Positions 6,200 to 6,685 of a stretch of 6,685 nt of DNA are shown here, piece after piece. A program made the position numbers and the translations under genes. This stretch comes from Mesorhizobium sp. (GTDB lineage: Bacteria; Pseudomonadota; Alphaproteobacteria; Rhizobiales; Rhizobiaceae), in assembly GCA_019509685.1 (NCBI GenBank), contig JAEKLU010000077.1, positions 1 through 6,685 of the forward strand, written 5' to 3'. The notes beneath the pieces were generated by a model. That model did not search any database, was not told the origin of the DNA, and worked only from the letters and a program-made list of their open reading frames with translations. Within the stretch, counting starts at the first letter, position 1, and every line of letters begins with the position of its first letter.

Positions 6200-6685
6200 A
6201 TGAGCAGCGTGAAAGGCCATGAAACCCCTGCCGTTCCGGCAGGTTTGGCCGAAGTCGAAGTGGCGATCGTCGGCGCCGGACTGGCGGGCACAAGCCTGGC
6301 CGCGGTGCTGGGCAAGGCCGGCTACAAAGTCGCGCTGATCGACCCGCATCTGGTCCATCATGAAGAGTTCCGGGCCGAGAAGATCGGCATGTCGCAGATG
6401 CAGGTGTTCGAGAAGATCGGGCTTGGCCCCGCCATCAGGCCGCTGGTCACGCCGATGACCGACATCCATGTCTACCGCCTCGGCCAGTTCTTCCAGCGCG
6501 AGCAGAAATGGGAGTTCGCCTTTTCTTACGGCGCGCTGGTCAACGGCATGCGCCAGGCGCTGCCGGCCAACGTACCGCTCACCGTGGGCAAGGTCGCCGA
6601 GGTCTCGACCGGACCGGACAAACAACGCCTGGTGCTGACCGATGGCAATGTCATCGAGGCCCGCCTTCTGGTGGTGGCCACAGGC
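6200..6685 (+). CDS. FAD-dependent oxidoreductase, 3' end cut by window
   Basis: The first 162 residues of a flavoprotein with the glutathione-reductase-type FAD fold, shared by p-hydroxybenzoate hydroxylase, geranylgeranyl reductase and flavin halogenase relatives. After an 18-residue leader come a beta strand and GAGLAG (25-30), the GxGxxG dinucleotide-binding turn. The next strand ends in ALIDPH, whose aspartate 48 would bind the FAD ribose. FRAEKIG (57-63) is the usual segment near the flavin. LLVVATG (156-162) is the second FAD-contact motif, just before the window edge. Start: ATG 6200 with GGAG seven bases upstream (6189-6192), a good ribosome site. The gene follows the GINT1-like gene after 90 bases in the same direction, so it may be co-transcribed or have its own promoter. 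The substrate cannot be told from this part; the catalytic C-terminal half is missing. Confidence 0.88.
   Translation, partial: MSSVKGHETPAVPAGLAEVEVAIVGAGLAGTSLAAVLGKAGYKVALIDPHLVHHEEFRAEKIGMSQMQVFEKIGLGPAIRPLVTPMTDIHVYRLGQFFQREQKWEFAFSYGALVNGMRQALPANVPLTVGKVAEVSTGPDKQRLVLTDGNVIEARLLVVATG

Noticed and set aside
6101..6625. Minus-strand open frame of about 174 codons opposite the oxidoreductase
   Set aside because: It runs against a plus-strand frame with a good ribosome site and clear FAD motifs, and its own product shows no recognisable domain.

Overview
The window is GC-rich DNA with alphaproteobacterial codon use and protein content, most like a rhizobial genome of the Mesorhizobium type (judged by eye from protein style, not by a search). 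It holds five protein genes, two of them cut by the window edges. No RNA gene, insertion sequence, CRISPR array or phage feature was seen.

Layout: (1) Bases 3-842, plus strand: the C-terminal part of a TetA-like major facilitator drug exporter, probably unrelated to the rest. (2) Bases 766-4336, minus strand: a two-gene polysaccharide unit. It consists of a GumC/ExoP/Wzz-type chain-length and export protein, followed after a single base by a multi-spanning polymerase of the Wzy/O-antigen-ligase type (VpsF-like). The end of the polymerase gene overlaps the end of the transporter gene tail to tail by 77 bp. (3) Bases 4337-4600: a divergent control region with an AT-rich block, a strong match to a sigma-54 (RpoN) -24/-12 promoter facing right, nested palindromes at its predicted start point, and a GC hairpin in the leader. 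(4) Bases 4601-6109, plus strand: a 502-residue protein with a beta-propeller resembling the N-terminal domain of plant glucosamine inositolphosphorylceramide transferase (GINT1). (5) Bases 6200-6685, plus strand: the start of an FAD-dependent oxidoreductase, in the same direction behind an intercistronic hairpin.

How it may work together: the GumC-like and VpsF-like proteins would form the membrane part of a Wzx/Wzy-type exopolysaccharide machine. The divergent GINT1-like protein and flavoenzyme may act in building or modifying the same glycan or a linked lipid; that link is inferred from position only. The points most worth a second look are the sigma-54 promoter for the GINT1-like gene, the dead-looking tyrosine-kinase domain of the GumC-like protein, and the unusual two-domain GINT1-like protein.
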